64,000 nt of DNA. It comes from Acidobacteriota bacterium (GTDB taxonomy: Bacteria > Acidobacteriota > Terriglobia > Terriglobales > Acidobacteriaceae). Every line of letters starts with the position of its first letter. The first letter of the stretch is position 1. Position numbers and translations under genes: made by a program. Under the pieces are notes generated by a model. The model was not told the origin of the DNA, made no database searches, and saw only the letters and a program-made list of their open reading frames with translations. The DNA is taken from positions 1-64,000 of the forward strand of contig JAJYSV010000006.1 in assembly GCA_021793405.1 (NCBI GenBank), in the 5' to 3' direction. Positions 17,088 through 25,364 of the stretch are shown here, in pieces.

Positions 17088-17193
17088 GGTTTCAATCTAC
17101 TCGCTTTCTCGCAATTGCGTTGCGCACTTTCGAAGTTCTGGGAAGCGTCCGCTTCCGGAGGTCTCATAGTGCGGAATTCTGCGTGACGTGCGA

Positions 17194-17691
17194 CTAGGCT
17201 ATCGCCTCAGAAAATAAAAAATCTTTAGGCCAGTCGGTTTTGTAGCCAGCCTCGCGCAGTAGGGAACTCAACTGGGCCCAGTGGCGCATGGAATGCAGCA
17301 AAATATGCGCGAACAGCTTGCGCCGGGACGCATGCACCGTTCCGGCAGATATGGTTTGCAGCGCGATGACTTCGCGCAGCGCGGTGTCATCTGTATGAGA
17401 CAGAAATCTGCGCAGATTCCGGATTGCCTGGGAGTGAATGGCGACTAAATCATCGAGCGAGCCGGCAGGAATGGCGTCATATGCGACTACTTCTTCGCCA
17501 TTAAGCCGCTGCGAGTCACGCAGTTCCACCGCGAAGATATGTTTGAGCAGTCCTCGGACCGTGGCGCTGTTGTAAATTGCGCACGGTAGTTCCAGCGCGG
17601 CCGGGTTGGCGGCGAACCATGCTTCCCACGTGCCGGTGCTGGCTTCGTTATCGGCCAGCAGTTCTTCCAGCGTGATCGCTGCAGCCATCAT
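17194..17691 (-). CDS. DinB-family protein
   Basis: A 165-residue four-helix-bundle protein of the DinB/YfiT superfamily, members of which bind a metal through three His and act as thiol transferases or remain uncharacterised. Candidate ligands are His in GLLKHIFAVE and the two in HILLHSMRHWAQL. Its ATG overlaps the purD stop codon (ATGA), so it is translated from the purD message. The same family occurs as a relic 330 bases downstream. Confidence 0.9.
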   Translation of the reverse strand: MMAAAITLEELLADNEASTGTWEAWFAANPAALELPCAIYNSATVRGLLKHIFAVELRDSQRLNGEEVVAYDAIPAGSLDDLVAIHSQAIRNLRRFLSHTDDTALREVIALQTISAGTVHASRRKLFAHILLHSMRHWAQLSSLLREAGYKTDWPKDFLFSEAIA

Positions 17692-18977
17692 TCCTTTTCC
17701 TTGCCTTTCTTCAACGCGCGATGGGCGATATCCCGCCGATAGTACATCCCGTCAAAATGAATTTTCCCCAAGGCCGCATAGGCATGATCGCAGGCCGACT
17801 GCAGAGTTTCGGCGACGGCTGTCACGGCCAAGACGCGGCCTCCGGAAGTGACAACTTTATCGTCGCTCAGCGCGGTGCCGGCATGGAAGACGGTGACGCC
17901 TGTTTCTTGCGCGGCTAGATCGAGCCCCGTGATCTCATGCCCGGTCTGAACGCTTCCAGGATAACCCTTCGATGCGGCGATGACCGTGACGGCGGGTTCG
18001 CTGCGCCACCGCAGCTCCACCTGATCCAGCCGGCCTTCGACAGCTGCCTCGATCGCTTCCAGCAATGCGCCGTCCAGCAGCCTCGGCAGAATCGCTTCTG
18101 TTTCCGGATCGCCAAATCGGGTGTTGAATTCGAGCAGCATGGGGCCGCGCGCCGTCATCATCAAGCCACAGTAAAGGACGCCGCAAAACGGCGCGCCTTC
18201 TGCGGCCATGCCGTCGATGACAGGCTGCGCGATGTGGTGCACCAGCCAGTCGCGCATCTCAGGTGCGAGCAATGCGTCTGTCGAGTACGAACCCATTCCG
18301 CCGGTGTTCAATCCGGTGTCTCCTTCACCGATGCGCTTATGATCCTGGGCGGCGACAAGCGGCAGCACATGGGCTCCATCTGAAAACACAAGCCATGATA
18401 TTTCCTCACCTGTAAGGAATTCTTCAAGTATAACTTGATGCTGAGCTTCGCCCAGCAATTGGCCTGTCAGCATCTGCTTGGCTGCTGTTTCCGCTTGCTG
18501 TTTCGACTCGCAAATGACCACGCCCTTGCCTGCCGCTAGACCGTCGGCCTTCACCACAATCGGAGCATGGAAATGTGCCAGTGCGTCCGGCAGTTCCTGG
18601 GTGGACTGGCAGATGGTATATCCCGCAGTGGGCAGATGATGACGCTGCATAAATTCCTTGGCGAAAACTTTGCTGGTTTCGAGCATCGCCGCGCGTTGGG
18701 TTGGGCCAAAGACGCGCATGCCTCGACGCGTCAGTTCATCGACCAGACCAAGACTCAGCGGAACTTCCGGGCCGACGATGGTCAGGTCCGGCTGCTCGGA
18801 CGCGGCCACTCGCACCAGGTCGTCGAGATCTTTCTGATTGACTGGGACGCAGCGAGCCAGTGCTGCGATGCCGCCGTTTCCCGGCGCGCAGACCACTTCC
18901 TGCACGCGAGGCGATCGGGCGATTGCCCAGACCAATGCGTGTTCGCGGCCCCCGCCGCCGATGACAAGAACCTTCAT
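17688..18977 (-). CDS. purD: Phosphoribosylamine--glycine ligase
   Basis: A 429-residue ATP-grasp ligase for the second step of purine synthesis (phosphoribosylamine + glycine + ATP to GAR). Key segments are the start VLVIGGGGREHALVWAI, GPEVPLSLGLVDEL, VVKADGLAAGKGV, LEEFLTGEEISWLVFSDG, and LLEFNTRFGDPETEAILPRL. The length is standard. AAGGAG stands about eleven bases before the ATG. It heads a short minus-strand operon with the DinB gene; no other pur gene is near. Confidence 0.98.
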   Translation of the reverse strand: MKVLVIGGGGREHALVWAIARSPRVQEVVCAPGNGGIAALARCVPVNQKDLDDLVRVAASEQPDLTIVGPEVPLSLGLVDELTRRGMRVFGPTQRAAMLETSKVFAKEFMQRHHLPTAGYTICQSTQELPDALAHFHAPIVVKADGLAAGKGVVICESKQQAETAAKQMLTGQLLGEAQHQVILEEFLTGEEISWLVFSDGAHVLPLVAAQDHKRIGEGDTGLNTGGMGSYSTDALLAPEMRDWLVHHIAQPVIDGMAAEGAPFCGVLYCGLMMTARGPMLLEFNTRFGDPETEAILPRLLDGALLEAIEAAVEGRLDQVELRWRSEPAVTVIAASKGYPGSVQTGHEITGLDLAAQETGVTVFHAGTALSDDKVVTSGGRVLAVTAVAETLQSACDHAYAALGKIHFDGMYYRRDIAHRALKKGKEKE

Positions 18978-19060
18978 GCGTACATTGACTCCTTGGTATA
19001 AAAACAGGGTATCAGTCCGGAACGCCGTGTGCGTCCCGGCATGTACGCCAGAGAGTTGCG

Positions 19061-19492
19061 ATGAACGTTGCCATGGACGACCCCTACCATCTAAAACGGT
19101 TTGTTGACGCGCAGGCGCCGGTGTATCGGCACGTATGTGCGGAGTTGCGCGGCGGCAGGAAAACCGGCCACTGGATGTGGTTCATCTTTCCGCAGATTCG
19201 GGGCCTCGGTTCCAGTGAAATGGCGCTAACGTATGGCATCTCTTCTCGCGAGGAAGCTATAGCCTACCTCGCGCATCCCATCCTGGGAGCGAGGTTGCGA
19301 GAGTGCGCCCGTCTGGTTGTGGACGTGGACGGAAAGTCCATCGATGAGATTCTCGGCTTTCCCGACAATATGAAGTTCCAATCTTCGATGACACTGTTTG
19401 CGTATGTCACTAAGCAAAACGAAGTTTTCCTCGAAGCGTTGCAGAAGTATTTCGGCGGCGCGTTCGATTCTCAGACAATTGCACGGCTGTAG
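19061..19492 (+). CDS. DUF1810 family protein
   Basis: A 143-residue protein matching the DUF1810 pattern: LKRFVDAQAPVY, GRKTGHWMWFIFPQIRGLG, a Tyr-Gly-Ile-Ser/Glu-Ala segment, HPILGARLRECA, DNMKFQSSMTLF and a C-terminal FGGAFDSQT. The fold is helical; function unknown. A GAGAG precedes the first ATG, and a second Met five codons in is an alternative start. It is divergent from purD with 83 bases between. Confidence 0.92.
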   Translation: MNVAMDDPYHLKRFVDAQAPVYRHVCAELRGGRKTGHWMWFIFPQIRGLGSSEMALTYGISSREEAIAYLAHPILGARLRECARLVVDVDGKSIDEILGFPDNMKFQSSMTLFAYVTKQNEVFLEALQKYFGGAFDSQTIARL

Positions 19493-19567
19493 CGCACCGC
19501 GAGCGCAGCCCTGCGTGTCTACCTCGGGAATCGACGCGGCGAACTGTATTGTCGGCGAGGAGTGAAC

Positions 19568-20407
19568 TTAATTCGCCCACATGTTGGCTTCATCTACGTA
19601 CTCGCTCACCGTGGCAGTGCCGCCCGTCATGGGGGTCGCATCGAGTTGGAACTGGAATCCACTCACGGAATGCCATCCGGGATGAATCGCTCCTACGGGC
19701 TCCGTCCTCTTCAGTGTGTAGGTCGTTCCGTTCAGCGTCATCGAGTCGTAGTACAAGCATTCCGTGCCGTCGCAATTGGTGTCGCCAATCACGCGATGGT
19801 CAGCAAACTGTAGATGGTTCCAGGCGCCAAACGTCGGCCCAGCGGTCACATTGGTATCGATCCAGGAGTTTTTTCCCTGGTTCCAAATCTGCCATTTACC
19901 TGTGCGCTGGTTCCATTGCACGCCCCACATGATGTTCAGCTGATTCGTAGCATCGAACAGGAAAGCGTCGTATTCCAGCGACGCCACGTGAGAGGAACTG
20001 ACGGGATACACCCAGAAATCCGTGTTCATTTGCGTGCAGGCGTCGCAGCCCTTCATCTTGTACGGCCACAGAACGTCGGTGTAGAAAGTTGGCGAATCGA
20101 CCGTCTCGGTCACCATCATGGACGCTCCATCGACCGATGGGCTGGCGTTGCCGATCGTCTGGCTGGTCGAAACTGGAATGCCCTTGCCGCCCGGATGACA
20201 TTCCGGCTGGGCGCAGGTGCTCCAATGGCCCAGGGAATCGTCGGCATTGGTCACCGCAATCCTGCTTCCGGGTCGAGGTGTTGTAGCTTGCCGCGATCCA
20301 TGCTGGGGAATCGGCGCGCCGGAAGTCGCTTCATGCTTGAGGGCGTTCGCGTGCGGTGCGGACAAAATCCCGACGGCGATGGAGACCAAAAGAAGTGCGA
20401 TGCGCAT
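19568..20407 (-). CDS. Secreted protein with a predicted beta-sandwich domain
   Basis: A 279-residue protein with a signal peptide (MRIALLLVSIAVGILSAPHANA). The mature part contains Cys pairs (CAQPEC, CDAC, DTNCDGTEC), many aromatic residues and segments such as SPTFYTDVLWPY, NIMWGVQWNQRTGKWQIW and WNHLQFADHRVIG, in the manner of concanavalin-like carbohydrate-binding or lyase-like sandwiches. I do not recognise the exact family. It is convergent-adjacent to a GH30 enzyme transcribed the other way, which hints at polysaccharide handling. Confidence 0.75.
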   Translation of the reverse strand: MRIALLLVSIAVGILSAPHANALKHEATSGAPIPQHGSRQATTPRPGSRIAVTNADDSLGHWSTCAQPECHPGGKGIPVSTSQTIGNASPSVDGASMMVTETVDSPTFYTDVLWPYKMKGCDACTQMNTDFWVYPVSSSHVASLEYDAFLFDATNQLNIMWGVQWNQRTGKWQIWNQGKNSWIDTNVTAGPTFGAWNHLQFADHRVIGDTNCDGTECLYYDSMTLNGTTYTLKRTEPVGAIHPGWHSVSGFQFQLDATPMTGGTATVSEYVDEANMWAN

Positions 20408-20621
20408 GAAGTCGAGCCTACAGGAATGTAGGATGTTCGCGTGGAGGCCCCAGATGCACCGCGTGTTTGCGTCCCATGTGAGAATCCCAGAGTATCCTGC
20501 AGCGAAGGGAATATAGGCAAGCCGCTGTCCGTACGCATTGCCGCACAGAAGCCTGATTATCTGGTAGATCGAATCGGTGTGCTCTCTGTCGACTGTGCGT
20601 GAGTCTTTCTGAGGAGATCGA

Positions 20622-22037
20622 ATGAGGTTTCGCGTTGCATTTCTGTTGCCGATGGCATGCTGTTGGATGCTGTCGCAGGTAGCCAGGGGCCAGTCCCGGG
20701 GCGATGTTCAACTCTGGTTGACCAACCAGGATAAATCCGCATTATTCGCTCGCCAAGCCGCCCCTCTGCATTTCTCCGTGCCGAACAACCAGTCTCCGAC
20801 GATCGACGTGAATGCCCGGCGATATTTCCAAACCATCGATGGCTTCGGTTTTGCACTGACGGGCGGCAGCGCCCAGCTGCTAATGCATATGGATCCTGCC
20901 CAGCGAGGCGTCCTTCTGAAGGATTTGTTTTCTACAGAAGGCAATGGCATCGGCGTCTCGTATTTGAGAGTCAGCATCGGGTCTTCCGACATGGATGATC
21001 ATGTGTATTCCTTCGACGATATCCCAGAAGGAAAAACGGATGTCCACGTAACCAAATTTACCCTTGCCCCGGTCGAAGACGCTGTGATTCCCGTGCTACG
21101 GGAAATATTGACGATCAATCCAAAGATTCAGATCGTCGCTTCTCCGTGGTCGGCGCCGGCATGGATGAAGACCAACGAGAATTCCAAGGGAGGCAGTCTC
21201 AAGCCAGAGTATTTTAAAAGCTACGCGAAATATTTTGTGAAGTATATCCAAGGGATGAAGGCGGCGGGCATACCGATCCACGCCATTACCGTTCAGAACG
21301 AGCCGTTGAACCCAAAGAACAATCCCAGCATGGTGATGCTCGCTCCACAGCAGGATACGTTCATCGTCCAGTACCTCGCGCCGGCCTTACGAAAAGGTGG
21401 GATTAAGACAAACATACTTCTGTACGACCATAACCCCGACGTTCCATCGTATCCCCTGTCGATCTTGAAAGATCCCCGTGCCTACAAGGATGTCGCGGGA
21501 ACCGCGTTTCATCTATATGGCGGCGAGGTCGGAACGCTGACAGCTGTGCATGACGCCTACCCGAACAAGAACCTCTACCTCACAGAGCAGTGGGTCACTG
21601 GAAAACCCGGCGCAACCGCAATGGACATCGCGGACCCGGTCAGCCGGGTGGTGATCGGCGCCACTCGTAACTGGAGCCGGAATGTTCTGCTTTGGAATCT
21701 CGCGGCCGATCCCAACGATGGACCGCACACGAAGGGCGGATGTACGCAGTGTCAGGGGGCGATTACTCTGGACGGCAACAAAGTGACCTTCAATCTGGCC
21801 TATTACACGATTGCGCAGTTTTCGAAATTTGTGCGGCCCGGTTCCGTGCGAATTGGGTCGAACGATTTGGAACAACTGACGAATGTGGCCTTTCTTGCTC
21901 CCGATGGGAATATGGTGCTGGTCGTCGCCAATACTGGAACTTCGCGGCAGACATTCAATATTCGATATCGAGGCAACACGGTCACGGCATCGTTGCAGGC
22001 GGGTTCGGTAGGAACATACATTTGGCGGCTGCAATGA
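20622..22037 (+). CDS. Secreted glycoside hydrolase family 30
   Basis: A 471-residue exported beta-glycosidase. A signal peptide of about 23 residues precedes a (beta/alpha)8 barrel beginning FQTIDGFGFALTGGSAQLL, a GH30 hallmark. The acid/base Glu is Glu227 in ITVQNEPLNP and the nucleophile Glu322 in LYLTEQW; both are present. A C-terminal beta-sandwich ends the protein (GTYIWRLQ). The subfamily resembles glucosylceramidase/beta-glucosidase types (GH30_1 or GH30_3) rather than xylanases. It starts 215 bases from the divergent secreted beta-sandwich gene. Confidence 0.95.
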   Translation: MRFRVAFLLPMACCWMLSQVARGQSRGDVQLWLTNQDKSALFARQAAPLHFSVPNNQSPTIDVNARRYFQTIDGFGFALTGGSAQLLMHMDPAQRGVLLKDLFSTEGNGIGVSYLRVSIGSSDMDDHVYSFDDIPEGKTDVHVTKFTLAPVEDAVIPVLREILTINPKIQIVASPWSAPAWMKTNENSKGGSLKPEYFKSYAKYFVKYIQGMKAAGIPIHAITVQNEPLNPKNNPSMVMLAPQQDTFIVQYLAPALRKGGIKTNILLYDHNPDVPSYPLSILKDPRAYKDVAGTAFHLYGGEVGTLTAVHDAYPNKNLYLTEQWVTGKPGATAMDIADPVSRVVIGATRNWSRNVLLWNLAADPNDGPHTKGGCTQCQGAITLDGNKVTFNLAYYTIAQFSKFVRPGSVRIGSNDLEQLTNVAFLAPDGNMVLVVANTGTSRQTFNIRYRGNTVTASLQAGSVGTYIWRLQ

Positions 22038-22060
22038 GCGGGACGGCTTAGGTGCGCGGC

Positions 22061-22579
22061 TCAGGCCAGGTCAGCGGGGCCGAGGGTCGTTTCAGGCGCG
22101 TCCGCTTCGGCCAGCAGTGCATGCAAATCGAGCGGCAGCGTGACCATAGCCAGGTCACCCGTTGGCGTCCGCGGCCATTGCTCTGTGGGTAGATCCCAAT
22201 ACAACTCGACCCCATTGTTGTCCGGGTCGCGGAGATAGAGCGCGTGGCTCACGCCATGGTCGGCCGCGCCCTCCAGCGAGATGCCGGCACGGAGCAGTCG
22301 CCGCAGCGCATCGGCCAGCTCGGCCCGAGTTGGATAGAGGATGGCCAGATGATATAGGCCGGTCGTGCCATGCGCAGGGGCCGCGCCGCGAAGGCTTTCC
22401 CATGTGTTCAGGGCAATGTGGTGGTGGTATCCACCTGCCGACAGAAACGCGGCCGAATTACCCATCCGCTGCGTGACGGTGAATCCCAGGACATCGCGGT
22501 AAAAGGCAAGCGCGCGATCCAGGTCAGCCACCTTCAGGTGCACATGTCCGATACGAGTTTGTGGGTGAATGGATGACAC
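22061..22579 (-). CDS. VOC-family (glyoxalase/ring-cleavage dioxygenase) protein
   Basis: A 172-residue vicinal-oxygen-chelate protein starting IHPQTRIGHVHLKVADLDRA, typical of CatE-like two-module dioxygenases. Candidate metal ligands are His in GHVHLK, the His in LYHLAILYP and the Glu in NNGVELYWD. The GTG at 22579 gives the canonical N-terminus; a TTG at 22603 in frame is less likely. Substrate unknown; the length corresponds to one half of full CatE-type enzymes. Confidence 0.88.
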   Translation of the reverse strand: MSSIHPQTRIGHVHLKVADLDRALAFYRDVLGFTVTQRMGNSAAFLSAGGYHHHIALNTWESLRGAAPAHGTTGLYHLAILYPTRAELADALRRLLRAGISLEGAADHGVSHALYLRDPDNNGVELYWDLPTEQWPRTPTGDLAMVTLPLDLHALLAEADAPETTLGPADLA

Positions 22580-22715
22580 AATGCTCAGATGACGGGCCGC
22601 CAAAAAAGATGCGCGGCTTCGAGGCTTTCTGCGTCGTGCTGGTGCGCACTAGATGCGCCGCGTCTTTGCAGAACATCCAGAAATAAAGATATACAGCAGT
22701 GCGGAAGGATCGGAG

Positions 22716-23033
22716 CTACTTGCCGATTTCCTTCAACATTTTTTCCCGTAGAAAGATGTTCACTTTCGTCTGATACCCGCTGCCCTGTGACTTGAGCCAG
22801 GCCAGCACATCCGCATCTAGACGGAGCGATACCGGCTGTTTTACGGGTCGATACCACTTACCCTGCACCGCGTTCTTCCAGGCTCCGGGAGGAAGCTCCG
22901 AAATGTCCGAAGTATCGATCTCGTCTTCGGGCAACGTAGCCAGCGCCCGAATCTCGCGCTTCTGGCGTGTTGTCAGCGGCTGGCCGGGCTTCAACTCGTA
23001 GACGACTGGTTTAGATCTTGCTCGCTTCTTCAT
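22716..23033 (-). CDS. brnA: BrnA-type antitoxin
   Basis: A 105-residue antitoxin. The basic N-terminal stretch with REIRALATLPEDEIDTSDIS and the C-terminal ribbon-helix-helix (PVSLRLDADVLAWLKSQGSG, then YQTKVNIFLREKML) match BrnA, which neutralises BrnT and, with it, represses the operon. The gene overlaps the toxin gene by 23 bases on the same strand, toxin first, the usual order for this pair. Confidence 0.93.
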   Translation of the reverse strand: MKKRARSKPVVYELKPGQPLTTRQKREIRALATLPEDEIDTSDISELPPGAWKNAVQGKWYRPVKQPVSLRLDADVLAWLKSQGSGYQTKVNIFLREKMLKEIGK

Positions 23034-23298
23034 ATTCGGTTCGCTCCTGCCGAGTGACTTTGCGTGCTGAAATGATGCGGATGATTTCTTCTTCCTCGTC
23101 CATCACGGCGTGGGCGACCAAAACCAGCAGTACGCCATCTACCATTCCGATGGTCTGCCAGCGCTCTTCGCCTTCGACGACTCGATCCTGCCGGGTAAGG
23201 TGCATGGGATCGAGAAAGACCCGTAGCGCCGTATCGAACCCGATGCCGTGCTTCCGCCGATTGCTGCGGTCTTTCAGCGCATCCCAGGCGAATCGCAT
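23011..23298 (-). CDS. brnT: BrnT-type ribonuclease toxin
   Basis: A 95-residue toxin of the BrnT family, related in fold to RelE mRNA interferases. It starts MRFAWDALKDRSNRRKHGIGF, includes the DRVVEGEERWQTIG strand region and ends RIISARKVTRQERTEYEE, all family hallmarks. No Shine-Dalgarno is present; the ATG directly follows a perfect palindrome and lies eight bases after a predicted -10 box, so translation may be leaderless. The pair probably acts as a stress-responsive growth regulator or as a stability module. Confidence 0.93.
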   Translation of the reverse strand: MRFAWDALKDRSNRRKHGIGFDTALRVFLDPMHLTRQDRVVEGEERWQTIGMVDGVLLVLVAHAVMDEEEEIIRIISARKVTRQERTEYEEASKI

Positions 23299-23335
23299 CT
23301 GTATATACAGTATTGCATGTACTGTCAGGAGTCAA
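23299..23335 (-). promoter_or_regulatory. brnTA promoter and operator
   Basis: On the minus strand TTGACT (23335-23330) is followed by a 17-base spacer and TACTGT (23312-23307). Two symmetric elements overlap it: the perfect palindrome CTGTATATACAG (23299-23310) abutting the start codon, and ACAGTA-N7-TACTGT (23307-23325). They are natural binding sites for the BrnA ribbon-helix-helix dimer, consistent with autoregulation known in the family. Confidence 0.6.
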
Positions 23336-23496
23336 ATAAAAGCGCTACGGAGCCGGGAGTTACCTTGGTGCCCCAGAAATGCCGCGTTCTTTGCGGTCTA
23401 ACTGGGAAATCGGAGTATTCTGTTTCGGGTGGAGTGCCTCCACATGTCATCCGCAAAAATCGCGGATATGCGGCGCTCGGCACAGGGAGCCCTCCC

Positions 23497-23763
23497 ATGT
23501 CTTACGCGGCATACAACAAATCGCTGACTACCCTCAACCCAGTTGCGATCAAGACGGGCCAGACGGAAATACATGCGCCGGAACACAATGGCTGGGGCAT
23601 TCTTACTTGTGACGATTGCGGCGACAGGTTTTGTATCGGCCCTAACCGTATCTATGGCTCAAGGCAATCCGAGGGATGGTGCGTGGAAGTGCTTCAAGAA
23701 AAGCTCGCACAAGACCACAAGATTATGCGGTCCCACCAGAACAGTTACGAGTTTCCCGAATGA
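23497..23763 (+). CDS. Small protein with a Cys-x-x-Cys motif
   Basis: An 88-residue protein of unknown function. It contains ILTCDDCGDRFCIGPNRIYG, reminiscent of a one-knuckle zinc ribbon, and a second Cys in EGWCVEVLQEKLAQDH. The ATG at 23497 follows AGGGAG. Its stop overlaps the ATG of the lipoprotein gene (ATGA), so both probably form an operon. Confidence 0.65.
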   Translation: MSYAAYNKSLTTLNPVAIKTGQTEIHAPEHNGWGILTCDDCGDRFCIGPNRIYGSRQSEGWCVEVLQEKLAQDHKIMRSHQNSYEFPE

Positions 23764-24302
23764 TGAAATGCCTAGTTCTGTTCTCGCTGCTCTTGACGAC
23801 GATTACCGTCGCAGGATGTTCACGCTCCAAGCAGCCAGAACTCAACCCCACGGGACAGATTGAGAACGCTTACGTTATAACGGCGCACACCGTCGTTCAG
23901 CGAAAGCCAGTTTATTTGGATGGCTATCTCCAAACTGGACTTCCGACACAGGAAGACGACTACACCGTGGTGTACGGCGTTGATGTTCTGAAGGTCAAAT
24001 ATGCGGACTCGCAAACCAATAGTGCAAAGCCCGGCGAATCACCCAAGACTCATGAGCATTCGTATGATCGTGATCCCGATCTAAGCCAAGTGCCGCAAGT
24101 GGGTGTGCCAATTCGACGATGCAAATTGAGTAAGGAAGTCATGCCGGACGGTGGTCCAATTATTGCCGACCAACCAACGTCAGAGCCATGCATGATTCAG
24201 TTTGGGGACACCTTGCAGTATGACCCGTCCCCAAATGCGGGTGATGGCCCCGGAGCTTACACCTACGTGGGATTCGACATCATCTCCGAGAGGGCTCGAT
24301 GA
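23760..24302 (+). CDS. Lipoprotein of unknown function
   Basis: A 180-residue protein with a lipoprotein signal peptide (MMKCLVLFSLLLTTITVAGC), lipobox TVAGC with the Cys about residue 20. The mature part has long Asp/Pro/Gly-rich loops and no membrane helix. No family recognised. It is translationally coupled to the small upstream gene. Start could be either of two adjacent ATGs. Confidence 0.7.
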   Translation: MMKCLVLFSLLLTTITVAGCSRSKQPELNPTGQIENAYVITAHTVVQRKPVYLDGYLQTGLPTQEDDYTVVYGVDVLKVKYADSQTNSAKPGESPKTHEHSYDRDPDLSQVPQVGVPIRRCKLSKEVMPDGGPIIADQPTSEPCMIQFGDTLQYDPSPNAGDGPGAYTYVGFDIISERAR

Positions 24303-24438
24303 AGGTCAAGGGGTCGGCGGACCCGTGGAACCGTGCGGCGGTAGGTTTAGTTACTCCGCTAAGACTCGTGTGCGCGTACACGATGCGTTTACATGATGCT
24401 CTTCCGGTCTAGTACGATAGGTTCTACGAGTTTTCCGA

Positions 24439-25020
24439 ATGATGATGAGACGTCTCGTCCCGTTTGCTTTGCTGATGGCTGTTATTGCCGCCGCTTCTGG
24501 ACAGAGCAGAGCACGGAGGGCAAACGGTGTGAGACATACATACACGACTGCTCGAGATTATTACCACGAACCCTACGAGGCTGGCGGACTCGACAATCTT
24601 GCAGATGAGTATGTGTGTTTTCGCGACGATAATGTGCCTACATTTATTCTCATAGCAAAGGGCGAAGACTTGAAGGAAAACCTCACGACATTGGGAGTAT
24701 TCAGCAAACTCCCGCCGCAAGCTCGATCTTATTTGGATAAGGCGCCCTTGTTTTACGTGTCTTACAACAAAGGCATCTCCAATGGGACGGAGTACTTTTC
24801 TCTTAATGATTCAGGCGACGAATACATCGAGAACCTCGGTATACCGGAGCAGTCTTCCAAAAAGCTAATGGAATTAACCGTCACCCTTAGAGTTAACTGG
24901 CAGACCCTGCGATACAAGCACGGCATTGAAAAAACAGGCGTTCCGGGCTTGCTTTATGAAGAGACTGGTAGATGTGAGGTTGTAAAGCCCGGCATCCAGC
25001 AACACGGCCACAGGGAATAG
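24439..25020 (+). CDS. Exported protein of unknown function
   Basis: A 193-residue protein with a signal peptide ([21 protein letters not shown]). The mature part includes [20 protein letters not shown] and [16 protein letters not shown] with two Cys that could pair. I do not recognise the family. The 20 bases at its start are nearly identical to those at the start of the preceding lipoprotein gene (ACGAGTTTYCCGAATGATGA). Confidence 0.65.
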   Translation: MMMRRLVPFALLMAVIAAASGQSRARRANGVRHTYTTARDYYHEPYEAGGLDNLADEYVCFRDDNVPTFILIAKGEDLKENLTTLGVFSKLPPQARSYLDKAPLFYVSYNKGISNGTEYFSLNDSGDEYIENLGIPEQSSKKLMELTVTLRVNWQTLRYKHGIEKTGVPGLLYEETGRCEVVKPGIQQHGHRE

Positions 25021-25364
25021 TCGGTTCACATCGCAGCACCTCAGGCCTTGGTGGAGCGCTGGCTCCCGTCCTTTGCAAAAGTGCGAAGGATGAGGCACCC
25101 GGAATGATCTCCGCCGCCGCTTTATTCTCCTTACCCTCCAGCGCTACCATAGAGGTAGGCGGCGACAGGCCGCCGAATCGCTATGCTCTTCACGCCCAAG
25201 GTTCTGTTCCTGAAACGCTGGCACCGCGGCAAGCCCGATCGCGGGTAAAGGTCGCCGTATTCCTCATTTCTCATGACGCAGTCGTAGAATCATTACGACA
25301 CATTCCTGATTCGTCGGGCACGGTTTTGTGCCTGCCCGCCACGCCTTTTGAGGGAGTTATCATC
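25021..25364 (+). promoter_or_regulatory. acnA upstream region with hairpin leader
   Basis: The 344 bases contain no supported gene. TAGAAT (25285-25290) could be a -10 box, though a matching -35 is poor. Downstream, CGGGCA (25315-25320) pairs with TGCCCG (25333-25338), and an overlapping alternative GGCAC (25317-25321) pairs with GTGCC (25328-25332). GGGAG precedes the acnA ATG by about nine bases. Confidence 0.4.
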
